The notes under the pieces are model-generated. The model searched no databases. It saw only the letters and a list, made by a program, of their open reading frames with translations, and had not been told where the DNA came from. Source: an uncultured Prevotella sp. (GTDB lineage Bacteria; Bacteroidota; Bacteroidia; Bacteroidales; Bacteroidaceae). Taken from it: DNA of 64,000 bases. The translations under genes and the position numbers were made by a program. Positions within the stretch are counted from its first letter, which is position 1, and each line of letters starts with the position of its first letter. Shown here piece after piece: positions 27,603 to 35,971 of this stretch. The stretch spans positions 1 through 64,000 of the forward strand of contig UQRP01000003.1 in the NCBI GenBank assembly GCA_900543585.1, given 5' to 3'.

Positions 27603-28505
27603 ATGAACAACAATAACTATCAACCGACCCGTCAAGAGCTCATCAACGTCTACCGCACCACGATGAACGCTGTGGAGAAAGGAACGTATACCACCGACGA
27701 CGGCACTGTGGTGGAACTTGATGACGACAGCGAGATGCAGGAGAACTCACGGCTATACAGTCATAAGTTCACCGTCAACGACATTCCCGCCTACCCTACT
27801 CCGACCCTCATTGCCGTGGAGAATACCGACAGCATCTCGGCAGGGAAGCATCTTCTCGACGAAGGCTACCGCCCCGCCGTTCTCAACTTCGCCAGCCGCA
27901 CTCATGCCGGCGGCGGTGTCATGAACGGCAGCAGAGCTCAGGAGGAAAGCCTCTTCCGGCAGACCAACCTCTTCCGGTCTCTCTACCAGTTCACCCCCAA
28001 CGCCGAGAACTTCGGACTCAGCACCAACCGTCGCCAATATCCGATGGACAGGGAGTTTGGCGGTGCCTATACGCCCTATGCAACGGTCTTTCGCACTGGA
28101 GACAGAGAGGGCAACAAGTTTCTTACCCATCCGTTCAAACTCTCCTTCATCTCCGTGGCTGCCATCAACCACCCCGCACTTGTCGACGACAATGGCAATG
28201 AGGTGGGAGACTACAGCAAAGTCGCCGACTGTCGCATCGCGCCCCGTGATGTCGCCACGACGCTCAACAAGATGCGCACCATCTTCCGCATCGGACTCAG
28301 CCACGGTCACGACGCACTCGTCTTAGGGGCCTTCGGCTGCGGAGCCTTTGCCAATCCCCCACTGCACATCGCGCAACTCTTCAAGCAGGTAATGGAAGAG
28401 CGGGAGTTTAAGAATAAATACCGCAAGATTGTCTTTGCCGTCATCGAGGACCACAACAGCCGCAACCACAACCTTCTGCCCTTCCTCACCGTGTTCGGGA
28501 AATAA
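27603..28505 (+). CDS. Microbial-type poly(ADP-ribose) glycohydrolase (TIGR02452)
   Basis: 300-residue cytoplasmic protein of the TIGR02452/DUF2263 family, the bacterial-type PARG built on a macrodomain. It shows the strand NFASRTHAGGGVMNGS followed by AQEES, i.e. the GGG...QEE catalytic signature with the paired glutamates at E114/E115. LVLGAFGCGAFANPP is the macrodomain phosphate loop and YTPYATVFR is a family segment. The family removes ADP-ribose from ADP-ribosylated proteins. No ADP-ribosyltransferase is encoded nearby, so the substrate is open. It is monocistronic, convergent with the thioesterase gene. Confidence 0.85.
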   Translation: MNNNNYQPTRQELINVYRTTMNAVEKGTYTTDDGTVVELDDDSEMQENSRLYSHKFTVNDIPAYPTPTLIAVENTDSISAGKHLLDEGYRPAVLNFASRTHAGGGVMNGSRAQEESLFRQTNLFRSLYQFTPNAENFGLSTNRRQYPMDREFGGAYTPYATVFRTGDREGNKFLTHPFKLSFISVAAINHPALVDDNGNEVGDYSKVADCRIAPRDVATTLNKMRTIFRIGLSHGHDALVLGAFGCGAFANPPLHIAQLFKQVMEEREFKNKYRKIVFAVIEDHNSRNHNLLPFLTVFGK

Positions 28506-28563
28506 GAAACGGCCGCTCCACTCACGTAGAACGACCGCTGTAAATGAGACAGTAGGGAAGTTA

Positions 28564-28986
28564 TCAGAACTTTCGACCCTCAAACTTCCCTATAGTCTCC
28601 CGCCATTGTGGCGTGAACATCACTTTCTGCTCCTTCTCGATGTCAAAAAGCACCATGATGGTTTGTCCGACACATTTCACCTCATGGTCGTTTTTCCCTA
28701 CGAGCTGCTGCTGGAAGGTGAAGCTGCTGTGACCAATATGCACGATGGCCGTCTGCACCTCCACTTCCTTATCCTTGGTGTAGACCTGATGCAGGAAGTC
28801 AGCCTCAAGGTGCACGGTGACGATAGCGTATTTATCGACAATCTCCGGGCATACCTTGCGGAAATAGTCCATCTTCGCAGTATCATAATACTGGAAGTAC
28901 ATGGTATTGTTGACATGCCCGAAGGCATCAGCGTCCATCCAGCGCAGCTGGATGGGCATGGTGTGATGATAAGTAATTTGTTCCAT
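28564..28986 (-). CDS. 4-hydroxybenzoyl-CoA-type thioesterase
   Basis: 140-residue hotdog-fold acyl-CoA thioesterase. The motif RWMDADAFGHVNNTMYFQYY holds the catalytic Asp region of the YbgC/4HBT type. The ATG at 28986 is preferred over a TTG at 28992; it leaves two bases after the stop of the acyl-CoA ligase gene, so translation is probably coupled. With the ligase it could adjust free fatty acid versus acyl-CoA pools, but the acyl chain is unknown. Confidence 0.88.
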   Translation of the reverse strand: MEQITYHHTMPIQLRWMDADAFGHVNNTMYFQYYDTAKMDYFRKVCPEIVDKYAIVTVHLEADFLHQVYTKDKEVEVQTAIVHIGHSSFTFQQQLVGKNDHEVKCVGQTIMVLFDIEKEQKVMFTPQWRETIGKFEGRKF

Positions 28987-28988
28987 AA

Positions 28989-30632
28989 TCAAACTCTATA
29001 GAGCAGTCCGTTGCGCAGGTCGTCGGCGGCCATGTCCTTCACCCGGACGTGGAGCTTCTTACCCGTAGCATTGCGCGGAATCTGCGACACGAAGCGATAG
29101 AGACGCGGGCGCTTGAAGTTGGCGATGTCGGGAGAGTCCTTACACCACTGGTCGAGCTCCTCAGGTGTCAGCGACTCATCAGCGCGCACGATATAGGCTG
29201 TGACAACCTGTCCGCGCATCTTGTCGGGAGCCGCGGTGACGATGCTGTCCTTCACCTTCGGATGCTTGTCCAGAACACCCTCTATCTCAGTAGGATAGAT
29301 ATTCTCACCGGAAGAGATGATCATGTCGTCCTTACGGCCAAGGATGGTGATATACTGGTTGCGGTTCCATGTAGCCAGGTCGCCGGTGTAGATGAAGCCC
29401 TTATAGTATTTCTTCTCCGTCTCCTCCTCATTGTTGTAGTAAGCATAAGGCGACTTGGCCGGTGAGGAGATGATGACTTCGCCAATTTCCTCATTGTCAG
29501 TGGCCACTACCTCCTCAGGCTCTGCCTTATGATCGTCGTAGACTTTCACTACGCGTACATCGTCGTCGACCATAGAGGCTCCGGCGGTACCAGCATATTC
29601 GGGCAGGTCGAAAGGCCGGAGGAAGGTGTTCCACAAAGTCTCCGTGGTGCCATAACCGTTGTAAATATTTGGTATGAGTACGCGCTGATAGCGCAGACAT
29701 GCCGAGCGCTCCAAGGGTGAGCCCATGGTGATGATACCCGTCAGCGACGAGAGGTCGTAGCCATTCTTCTCCTGGGCATCGGCCAACTCCTCCAGGACGG
29801 TAGGCACACCGATGATGAAGGTGATATGATGGCGTGAAGTATAGCGCAGGGTGTTGTCGGCATCAAACTTGTTCATCACCACGAGGCAGGCACCGGCATA
29901 GAAAGTCGGGCACGGCCCACCGCAGTGGACACCACCACGATGGAACCATGGTGTGGTGTTCATCGTCACGTCCTTGAAGCTCATGGGGAAGTGAATCATG
30001 ATGTCGTGAGCAGAGAGCACCTCGTTGACACTTGTCAATGGCACACCTTTGGGGCGACCTGTCGTGCCGGAGGTGTAGAGGCGTGTGGTCTCGTCATAGA
30101 TATTGTACTCACCTTCCACAACAGGCTCTGTCGTCTCGCTCTGACCGACATAGTCAGCATAGGAGATGACGCCGTTGCCGGTATCACCATCTGCTACGAT
30201 GAGCCGTTTAGGCTGATAACCTGCAATCTTCACAGCCTGCAGGACCGTTTCCTGACGCTTCTTGTCGAAGAGGAGCATCATCGGCTTGGAATCGGTAAGG
30301 TTCTGTGCCAGCTCACCGGCACTGAGTCGGAAGCTCACGGGCGACATCACACCGTGAATCTTCTGAGGAGCCACATAAGCGAAGGCAAACTCCGGGCAGT
30401 TGGGAGTCATGAGCATGATGACGTCTTCGCGCCCGAAGCCGTCTTTCTGCAAGGCATTGGCCAAACGGTTGACTTCGTTGTTCAACTCGCGGTAGGTCCA
30501 CATGCGCTTGCTCATGGGGTCTATCATAGCCATGCGGTCAGCATAGCGACGCACATTGCGCATGAAGCCTTCTATCCACGTGTAACGGGCCTCAAAAATC
30601 TTACGAAACTTCTCTCTGTTACTGGTATACAT
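28989..30632 (-). CDS. AMP-forming acyl-CoA synthetase
   Basis: 547-residue adenylate-forming ligase. Core motifs in order: the P-loop RLYTSGTTGRPKGVPL, the A5 motif NGYGTTETLWNTF, the A7 motif YTGDLATWNRN, the hinge ILGRKDDMIISSGENIYPTE, and the C-terminal catalytic lysine in RNATGKKLHVR. Size and motif spelling suggest a fatty or carboxylic acid:CoA ligase rather than acetyl-CoA synthetase. First gene of a two-gene operon with the thioesterase. Its leader holds an 8-bp hairpin (30652-30659 with 30672-30679). Confidence 0.9.
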   Translation of the reverse strand: MYTSNREKFRKIFEARYTWIEGFMRNVRRYADRMAMIDPMSKRMWTYRELNNEVNRLANALQKDGFGREDVIMLMTPNCPEFAFAYVAPQKIHGVMSPVSFRLSAGELAQNLTDSKPMMLLFDKKRQETVLQAVKIAGYQPKRLIVADGDTGNGVISYADYVGQSETTEPVVEGEYNIYDETTRLYTSGTTGRPKGVPLTSVNEVLSAHDIMIHFPMSFKDVTMNTTPWFHRGGVHCGGPCPTFYAGACLVVMNKFDADNTLRYTSRHHITFIIGVPTVLEELADAQEKNGYDLSSLTGIITMGSPLERSACLRYQRVLIPNIYNGYGTTETLWNTFLRPFDLPEYAGTAGASMVDDDVRVVKVYDDHKAEPEEVVATDNEEIGEVIISSPAKSPYAYYNNEEETEKKYYKGFIYTGDLATWNRNQYITILGRKDDMIISSGENIYPTEIEGVLDKHPKVKDSIVTAAPDKMRGQVVTAYIVRADESLTPEELDQWCKDSPDIANFKRPRLYRFVSQIPRNATGKKLHVRVKDMAADDLRNGLLYRV

Positions 30633-30695
30633 AAATATTGTTTTTTACTTGCAGGCCGGTCTATCCTGACCCCGGCCTGACCTTTTTTACTGCTA

Positions 30696-30703
30696 CAAAT
30701 TTA
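30696..30703 (-). promoter_or_regulatory. -7 box of the acyl-CoA ligase operon
   Basis: TAAATTTG on the minus strand, about 64 bases before the ATG at 30632. The leader holds CAGGCCGG (30652-30659) and CCGGCCTG (30672-30679), which can pair. Confidence 0.45.
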
Positions 30704-30826
30704 GCAACAGCGATACATTATTATATATTATTTGTTTCTCAAAACACCGAACCGTCGCTTTTACGGGATGAACCGTAGCATAAAACGGTTGTTTTTGCAC
30801 AAAAGCTAAAAGGCTGTGCAACGCCC

Positions 30827-31657
30827 TCACCGGCTGGCCCACTCCATGACGCTCTTGCGCATGTCGCGGCTGATGAAAATCTCGGGCGGGTCGTCGCCAT
30901 AGAGGATGAGCTGCAAGCGCCCGTTGGGCAGATGCTCCACGCCCTTGACCTGCTCCAAGGGGATGATATACTTTCTGTTGACGCGCATAAACTCCTTTGG
31001 CGGCAGTTGCTGGGCCAGGTCGGTGATGGTGATGTCCACAGGGTAGGCCGATCCGTCGAGAAGATGGATGTAGGTGGTCTTGTCCACTGAAGCCGCATAG
31101 CGCACCATGGAGATATGTACACGCCGCTCTCCCCTCGCCGTCTTCACCATGAAGCAATAGCGGTGTCCGGCATCGTGAGCCATAGAGCGGAAGAAGGAGT
31201 TCTGCGTCTCTTGCTCCTGACGCTCGATGGTGAGCTTCTCACTGCTGTAGGAGAAGCGCTGCTCCGACTCCGGCTGCGCCCGGCCCACGAGGAACTGGGC
31301 GTTGCGCATTCTAAGTGCCTTGCCCACAGCCTTGCGGAGCTCATCGTCATCAATGGGCTTGAGGAGATAGGACAAGCTATTGAAGTCGAAGGCCTTGAGG
31401 GCATATTCATCGTAGGCCGTGGTGAAGATGATGGGAATATTGTCAGGGGCATAGCTCAGGGCATCGAAGCTCAGACCGTCGTTGAGCTGTATGTCGGCTA
31501 TGATGAGGTCGATGTCGTGATGATAGGCCAGGAAGGTCCGGCCCTCCTCCACAGAAGAGATAGGGCCTATTACGTCATAGTCTTCATTGATGTCGAGGAG
31601 CTGGTGACGCAACATCCGGAAGTTGTAAACCTCATCTTCGAAAATGACAATATTCAT
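30827..31657 (-). CDS. LytTR-family response regulator
   Basis: 276 residues. The receiver domain (IFEDEVYN, phospho-acceptor D55 in LIIADIQLNDG, IIFTTAYDEYALKAFD, YLLKPID) is followed by a long linker and a LytTR DNA-binding domain (FMVKTARGERRVHISMVRY, FMRVNRKYIIPLEQVK). Eight bases downstream of the LytS-like kinase gene, so the two form a system. Past the stop, AACCGT (30750-30755) and ACGGTT (30785-30790) may form a weak terminator. Targets are unknown. Confidence 0.92.
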   Translation of the reverse strand: MNIVIFEDEVYNFRMLRHQLLDINEDYDVIGPISSVEEGRTFLAYHHDIDLIIADIQLNDGLSFDALSYAPDNIPIIFTTAYDEYALKAFDFNSLSYLLKPIDDDELRKAVGKALRMRNAQFLVGRAQPESEQRFSYSSEKLTIERQEQETQNSFFRSMAHDAGHRYCFMVKTARGERRVHISMVRYAASVDKTTYIHLLDGSAYPVDITITDLAQQLPPKEFMRVNRKYIIPLEQVKGVEHLPNGRLQLILYGDDPPEIFISRDMRKSVMEWASR

Positions 31658-31664
31658 AACATTG

Positions 31665-32255
31665 TTATCCTACCAAAGGCACGGCCACACGGAAAGTGGT
31701 GTCGGTCTTTGTTACCTCTATGCCGACATTGAAGAGCAGCTGCATCGTCTCGTCCATATACTCCAGTCCGATATGCGTCGACACAGCCTCCTGAGAGAGC
31801 AGCGGCTGTAAGGGATTTGTCACCGTCAGCTTGCCATCTTCCACATCGACGGTGATGGTCAGCGGCAGAGCCGTGGTATGCGCGTTGTGCTTGATGGCAT
31901 TCTCCACAAGCCCTTGCAGGCAGAGCGGCGGAAGGGGATGACCTTTGAGGCGCTTGGCGGCAGAACTGACATGCAGGCGCAGACAGCCCACATGGCGCAG
32001 ACTCATCAGACTGAAATACTGCTTCATCATTGCCATCTCCTGCTCTACGGGCACTGTATATTCATCGCCGAAGCGCAGAAGATAACGATAGATTTCCGCC
32101 ACACCACGGAGAAACTTCACCGCTGTCTTGGGTCGGGTCATGACGAGGCTTGCGGCAACACTCAGACAGTTGAAGAGGAAGTGGGGAGTAACCTGACGGC
32201 GAAGCTTCATCAGCTTCAGCTCCCGACGCAATTTTTCTACTTCTGTTTCTGCCAT
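31665..32255 (-). CDS. Soluble LytS/YehU-type histidine kinase
   Basis: 196-residue kinase of the His_kinase (PF06580) class: RRQVTPHFLFNCLSVAAS carries the phospho-accepting histidine and LVENAIKHNAHT is the N box of the ATPase. Unusually short: there is no membrane segment or sensor domain, only a short N-terminal coiled coil (AETEVEKLRRELKLMKLR). It must therefore sense a cytoplasmic cue or depend on a partner. Paired with the LytTR regulator downstream. Confidence 0.88.
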   Translation of the reverse strand: MAETEVEKLRRELKLMKLRRQVTPHFLFNCLSVAASLVMTRPKTAVKFLRGVAEIYRYLLRFGDEYTVPVEQEMAMMKQYFSLMSLRHVGCLRLHVSSAAKRLKGHPLPPLCLQGLVENAIKHNAHTTALPLTITVDVEDGKLTVTNPLQPLLSQEAVSTHIGLEYMDETMQLLFNVGIEVTKTDTTFRVAVPLVG

Positions 32256-32282
32256 TCTTTCCGTTGTATGCTATTAGATTTG

Positions 32283-32290
32283 CAAAAGTA
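32283..32290 (-). promoter_or_regulatory. -7 box of the LytS/LytTR operon
   Basis: TACTTTTG on the minus strand, 27 bases before the ATG at 32255. Confidence 0.55.
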
Positions 32291-32400
32291 CGAAAAAGTT
32301 TACTATTCCGGCGGAAAGAAGCCAAGGAATTGCGATAAAACAAGCAAATTATCCGCCAGGACAATTGCATCGACGGAGTATTGATTAAAAGTTAAAACAG

Positions 32401-32445
32401 AAATGCCTTTCTGCGGTACATCTCGCTATCCGCAGAAAGGCATTT
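32401..32445 (-). terminator. alaS terminator
   Basis: Perfect 16-bp arms AAATGCCTTTCTGCGG (32401-32416) and CCGCAGAAAGGCATTT (32430-32445). On the minus strand a T-rich tract follows. It lies 46 bases past the alaS stop. Confidence 0.92.
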
Positions 32446-32491
32446 GATGGGTCTATCTTTTTATTTCCTTGTCCGGGGAAGGGGCAAGGCC

Positions 32492-35158
32492 TTAGAGATT
32501 ACAGAGCTCGACGACCTTGTCGACAGCGGCATGCAGACCGTCCTTGTCCTTACCGCCAGCCTGTGCGTAGTAGGGCTGTCCGCCGCCACCACCCTTGATG
32601 AGCTTGGCAGCCTCTCGGATAATCTTACCGGCATTGAGACCGTTGTCCTTGACCATGTCGTCGGAGAACATCACGCTGAGCATAGGCTTGTCATGGCTGA
32701 CCGTGCCCACGACAGCAACGAGATGCTCGGGAATAGCCTGACGCAGCTTGAAGACGAGGTCCTTGGACTGTGCGGGCTCCATGGGCAATACTGCTGTGAT
32801 GACGGAGACACCGTTGACCTCACGGACATTCTGCAGGAGCTTCTCCTTGGTGCGCTCCACGACCTGAGCCTGGAACTGCTCCACGTCTTTCTTCAGCGAG
32901 GCATTCTCGTCGATGAACTTCTGGATAGCACTTTCCAGGTTCTTGGCGTTGTTGAACATGCTGCGGATGGCATGGATGGTATCCTCAGCTGTGTAGATGG
33001 CTTCCTCGGCCATCTTGCCCGTCAGTGCCTCCACACGGCGGATGCCGGCAGCGACACTGCTCTCGGAGATAATCTTGAAGAAGCCGATATGGCCTGTGCT
33101 CTTGACATGGATACCACCGCAGAACTCAGCAGAAGGACCGAAGCGTACCACACGCACCTTGTCGCCGTATTTCTCACCGAAGAGGGCCACGGCACCAAGC
33201 TTCTTAGCCTCCTCGATAGGTGTATCGCGATGCTCGTCGAGGGGCAGGTCCTGACGAATCATGTCGTTGACGATGCGCTCCACCTGACGGAGCTGCTCGT
33301 CGGAGACTTTCTCAAAGTAGTTGAAGTCGAAACGCAGGGTCTTGTCGTCGACATAAGAGCCGCGCTGCTCCGTCTGCTCACCGAGGACCTGCTTGAGGGC
33401 ATAGTCGAGGAGGTGGGTAGCGGTGTGGTTGCAGGCAGAGCCCTCACGCTTGTCAGCATCGACAACAGCATGGAAGTCGGCAGTGACATCCTGCGGCATC
33501 TTCTTCAGGATATGAATGCTCTGGTTGTTCTCGCGCTTGGTGTCGATGACGTCTATCTTCTCACTGTCGGAAATGAGCCAGCCCTTATCGCCGACCTGTC
33601 CGCCCATCTCACCATAGAAAGGAGTCTGGTCGAGGACGACCTCGAAGAAAGAGTTCTTCTTCTGCGTCACCTTGCGGTAGCGGAGGATGTGGGCGTCGCA
33701 CTCGTTGGTGTCATAGCCGACGAACTCCTGCTCGCCCTCGTGGACATTCACCCAGTCGCCATTCTCCACAGCAGCGGCATTGCGGGCGCGGGCTTTCTGC
33801 TTGGCCATCTCGTCGTCGAAGCCTTTCTCGTCAACGGAGAAGCCATTCTCGCCAAGGATGAGCTCGGTGAGGTCGAGGGGGAAGCCATAGGTATCGAAGA
33901 GTCGGAAGGCTTTCTCGCCCTCCAAGACGGTCTTGCCAGCAGCTTTCATCTCGTCCATGTCGATGCTCAGGAGCTGGATACCCTTGTCCAAGGTGCGGAG
34001 GAAGCTGTCCTCCTCCTGCTTCATCACGCGTGTGATAAGCTCCTGCTGAGCCTTGAGCTCAGGATAGGCGCCGCCCATCTCATGAACGAGGACGGGGACG
34101 AGTTTATACATGAAGGCCTCCTTCTGGTCGAGGAAGGTATAGGCATAGCGTACGGCACGGCGCAGGATACGACGGATGACATAGCCGGCCTTGGCATTGC
34201 CGGGCAGCTGACCGTCGGCAATGGCGAAGGCCACAGCGCGCAGGTGGTCGGCGACGACACGGATGGCGATGTCCACTTTCTCCTCGTCGTTGACACCCTC
34301 ACCGTTCTTACCCTCGGGGAAGGTGTGGTTGTATTTATGGCCGGACAGACGCTCTATCTCCTCGATGATGGGTGAGAAGATGTCGGTGTCGTAGTTGCTA
34401 TTCACGCCCTGCATGAGACGCACGAGGCGCTCGAAGCCCATGCCAGTATCAATGACGTGCATCTTCAGCGGCTCCAGGCTGCCGTCAGCCTTGCGGTTGA
34501 ACTGCATGAAGACGATATTCCAAATCTCGATGACCTGAGGATGGTCCTTGTTGACGAGGGTCTCGCCGGGGATTTTCTTCTTCTCCTCCTCAGGGCGGAA
34601 GTCGATATGAATCTCAGAGCAAGGGCCGCAGGGTCCTGTGTCGCCCATCTCCCAGAAGTTGTCATGCTTGTTACCGTTGACGATATGGTTCTTGGGGAAG
34701 TGCTTGGCCCAGTAGCCAGCAGCCTCATCGTCGCGCTCCAGGCCCTCAGAGGCGTCGCCCTCGAAGACGGTGACATAGAGGTCCTTGGGGTCGAGGTGCA
34801 GCACGTTGACGAGATATTCGTAGGCGTAGTCGATGGCACCCTCCTTGAAGTAGTCGCCGAAGCTCCAGTTGCCCAGCATCTCAAACATGGTGTGATGCGA
34901 GAGGGCAGAGTCGCGGCCAACCTCTTCCAGGTCGTTATGCTTACCGCTGACACGCAGACACTTCTGAGAGTCTGTGCGGCGGCAAGGGTTGGGGTCCTTA
35001 GTGCCGAGGATAATGTCTTTCCACTGGTTCATGCCGGCGTTGGTGAACATCAGCGTGGGGTCGTCCTTCACCACAATGGGGGCTGAAGGCACGATGACGT
35101 GTCCTTTTGACTCAAAGAATTTTAAATATGAGTCACGGATTTCATTAGCTGTCATCAT
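32492..35158 (-). CDS. alaS: Alanyl-tRNA synthetase
   Basis: 888 residues, full length. The class II aminoacylation core is clear ([55 protein letters not shown]), as are the editing-domain zinc ligands ([11 protein letters not shown] and [12 protein letters not shown]) and the C-terminal glycine-rich [19 protein letters not shown]. The segment [16 protein letters not shown] seems slightly longer than the usual [14 protein letters not shown], a local oddity in an otherwise conserved region. Two adjacent ATG codons (35158, 35155) can serve as start. Transcribed divergently from the MerR-type gene. Confidence 0.97.
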   Translation of the reverse strand: MMTANEIRDSYLKFFESKGHVIVPSAPIVVKDDPTLMFTNAGMNQWKDIILGTKDPNPCRRTDSQKCLRVSGKHNDLEEVGRDSALSHHTMFEMLGNWSFGDYFKEGAIDYAYEYLVNVLHLDPKDLYVTVFEGDASEGLERDDEAAGYWAKHFPKNHIVNGNKHDNFWEMGDTGPCGPCSEIHIDFRPEEEKKKIPGETLVNKDHPQVIEIWNIVFMQFNRKADGSLEPLKMHVIDTGMGFERLVRLMQGVNSNYDTDIFSPIIEEIERLSGHKYNHTFPEGKNGEGVNDEEKVDIAIRVVADHLRAVAFAIADGQLPGNAKAGYVIRRILRRAVRYAYTFLDQKEAFMYKLVPVLVHEMGGAYPELKAQQELITRVMKQEEDSFLRTLDKGIQLLSIDMDEMKAAGKTVLEGEKAFRLFDTYGFPLDLTELILGENGFSVDEKGFDDEMAKQKARARNAAAVENGDWVNVHEGEQEFVGYDTNECDAHILRYRKVTQKKNSFFEVVLDQTPFYGEMGGQVGDKGWLISDSEKIDVIDTKRENNQSIHILKKMPQDVTADFHAVVDADKREGSACNHTATHLLDYALKQVLGEQTEQRGSYVDDKTLRFDFNYFEKVSDEQLRQVERIVNDMIRQDLPLDEHRDTPIEEAKKLGAVALFGEKYGDKVRVVRFGPSAEFCGGIHVKSTGHIGFFKIISESSVAAGIRRVEALTGKMAEEAIYTAEDTIHAIRSMFNNAKNLESAIQKFIDENASLKKDVEQFQAQVVERTKEKLLQNVREVNGVSVITAVLPMEPAQSKDLVFKLRQAIPEHLVAVVGTVSHDKPMLSVMFSDDMVKDNGLNAGKIIREAAKLIKGGGGGQPYYAQAGGKDKDGLHAAVDKVVELCNL

Positions 35159-35249
35159 ATTGTGTAGAAATTGTGCAGGGACGACAGGGAAAGAAGCCTT
35201 GCCCGGAAGTCCCGAATATAGCTATTGTTGTTTTTTTATTATTTCCGTG

Positions 35250-35257
35250 CAAAGTTA
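35250..35257 (-). promoter_or_regulatory. -7 box of alaS
   Basis: TAACTTTG on the minus strand gives an alaS leader of about 85 nt. CAAA at 35280-35283, next to the divergent -7 box, could be its -33 TTTG (22-nt spacer), so the two promoters are interlocked. Confidence 0.6.
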
Positions 35258-35271
35258 CTAAATATTTTCGC

Positions 35272-35279
35272 TAACTTTG
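35272..35279 (+). promoter_or_regulatory. -7 box of the MerR-type gene
   Basis: TAACTTTG on the plus strand, only 14 bases from the alaS -7 box on the other strand. The promoters are back to back, so the MerR-type protein could affect both; this is inference. Confidence 0.6.
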
Positions 35280-35347
35280 CAAAGGAGTTGGATAAATAGA
35301 CGTCAATTGACAGAAATCCGAACTCTATGACTCAGAACATCAGAATT

Positions 35348-35695
35348 ATGGCACTAAATACCGACAAGAACCCCAAGCTGTATTATTCCATCAAAGAGGT
35401 GGCTGCTATTATCGGCGTCAACGAGAGCACGTTGCGCTATTGGGAGACGGAGTTCCCCAACCTGAAACCCAAGACAGCCCCCAAGACGAAGGTCAGACAG
35501 TATACCGAGAAGGACATCGAGGAGCTGAAGGTCATCTACAACCTCATCAAGGTTCGCGGCTTCAAGATTGCCGCCGCCCGCGCCTACCTTCGCGACAACC
35601 GCAGCGCTGCCGACAAGAGTTCTGAGATGATAGCCATGCTCAAGAGTGTCAGAGACCAGCTCGTGGAATTGAAAAAACACATAGACAGGCTATAA
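35348..35695 (+). CDS. MerR-family transcriptional regulator
   Basis: 115 residues from the ATG at 35348 (an ATG at 35327 would add seven). The N-terminal winged helix is of MerR type: YYSIKEVAAIIGVNESTLRY followed by WETEFPNLKPK, and VRQYTEKDIEELKVIYNLIK. A short C-terminal helix (MIAMLKSVRDQLVELKKHID) would form the dimer coiled coil. There are no metal-binding cysteines or effector domain, so the signal is unknown. Ends in a four-unit repeat whose last unit is the terminator. Confidence 0.9.
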   Translation: MALNTDKNPKLYYSIKEVAAIIGVNESTLRYWETEFPNLKPKTAPKTKVRQYTEKDIEELKVIYNLIKVRGFKIAAARAYLRDNRSAADKSSEMIAMLKSVRDQLVELKKHIDRL

Positions 35696-35716
35696 AGGAT
35701 TTCAACGATTGCAAAA

Positions 35717-35804
35717 AGATCGTGTGACGGTCGTCGCAAGAAAGTGTGACGGTCGTCGCAAGATCGTGTGACGGTCGTCGTAAGATCGTGTGACGGTCGT
35801 CACA
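35717..35804. repeat. Four tandem 22-nt units
   Basis: Units at 35717, 35739, 35761 and 35783 with the shared text GTGTGACGGTCGTC. Only the last unit changes its end to give GTCACAC and thus a closed hairpin. The first three carry only the left arm. Confidence 0.92.
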
Positions 35805-35810
35805 CTTTTT
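35788..35810 (+). terminator. Terminator built from the last 22-nt unit
   Basis: GTGTGAC (35788-35794), loop GGTC, GTCACAC (35799-35805), then TTTTT. It ends the MerR-type gene transcript. The next ~100 bases (35811-35914) show nothing further. Confidence 0.88.
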
Positions 35811-35914
35811 CTCTCCACTCGTTTAGAATCATGAAGCCGGATGGACGCTCCTAAGCCTATATGGCAGCAAAATCATCCATACAGATAGAAGAACCAAAAA
35901 GATTATAAAACGAA

Positions 35915-35945
35915 GACAGGCTTCAGCAACGTGCCAAAGCCTGTC
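35915..35945 (-). terminator. Terminator of the rel operon
   Basis: GACAGGCTT (35915-35923) pairs with AAGCCTGTC (35937-35945). On the minus strand the T-rich TTCGTTTTATAATC follows. 26 bases past the rel stop. Confidence 0.85.
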
Positions 35946-35971
35946 AGCATAAAGGGGTTCTATGGGGATGA

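Noticed and set aside
30652..30690. Hairpin plus T run on the plus strand in front of the acyl-CoA ligase gene
   Set aside because: It looks like a terminator for plus-strand transcription, but no plus-strand gene ends there. Kept only as a leader hairpin.
32444..34375. Long open frame of 643 codons on the strand opposite alaS
   Set aside because: It lies wholly antisense to a full-length alaS with all motifs. Its product is repetitive in Val/Leu/Glu/Asp as expected for the reverse of a GC-biased gene.
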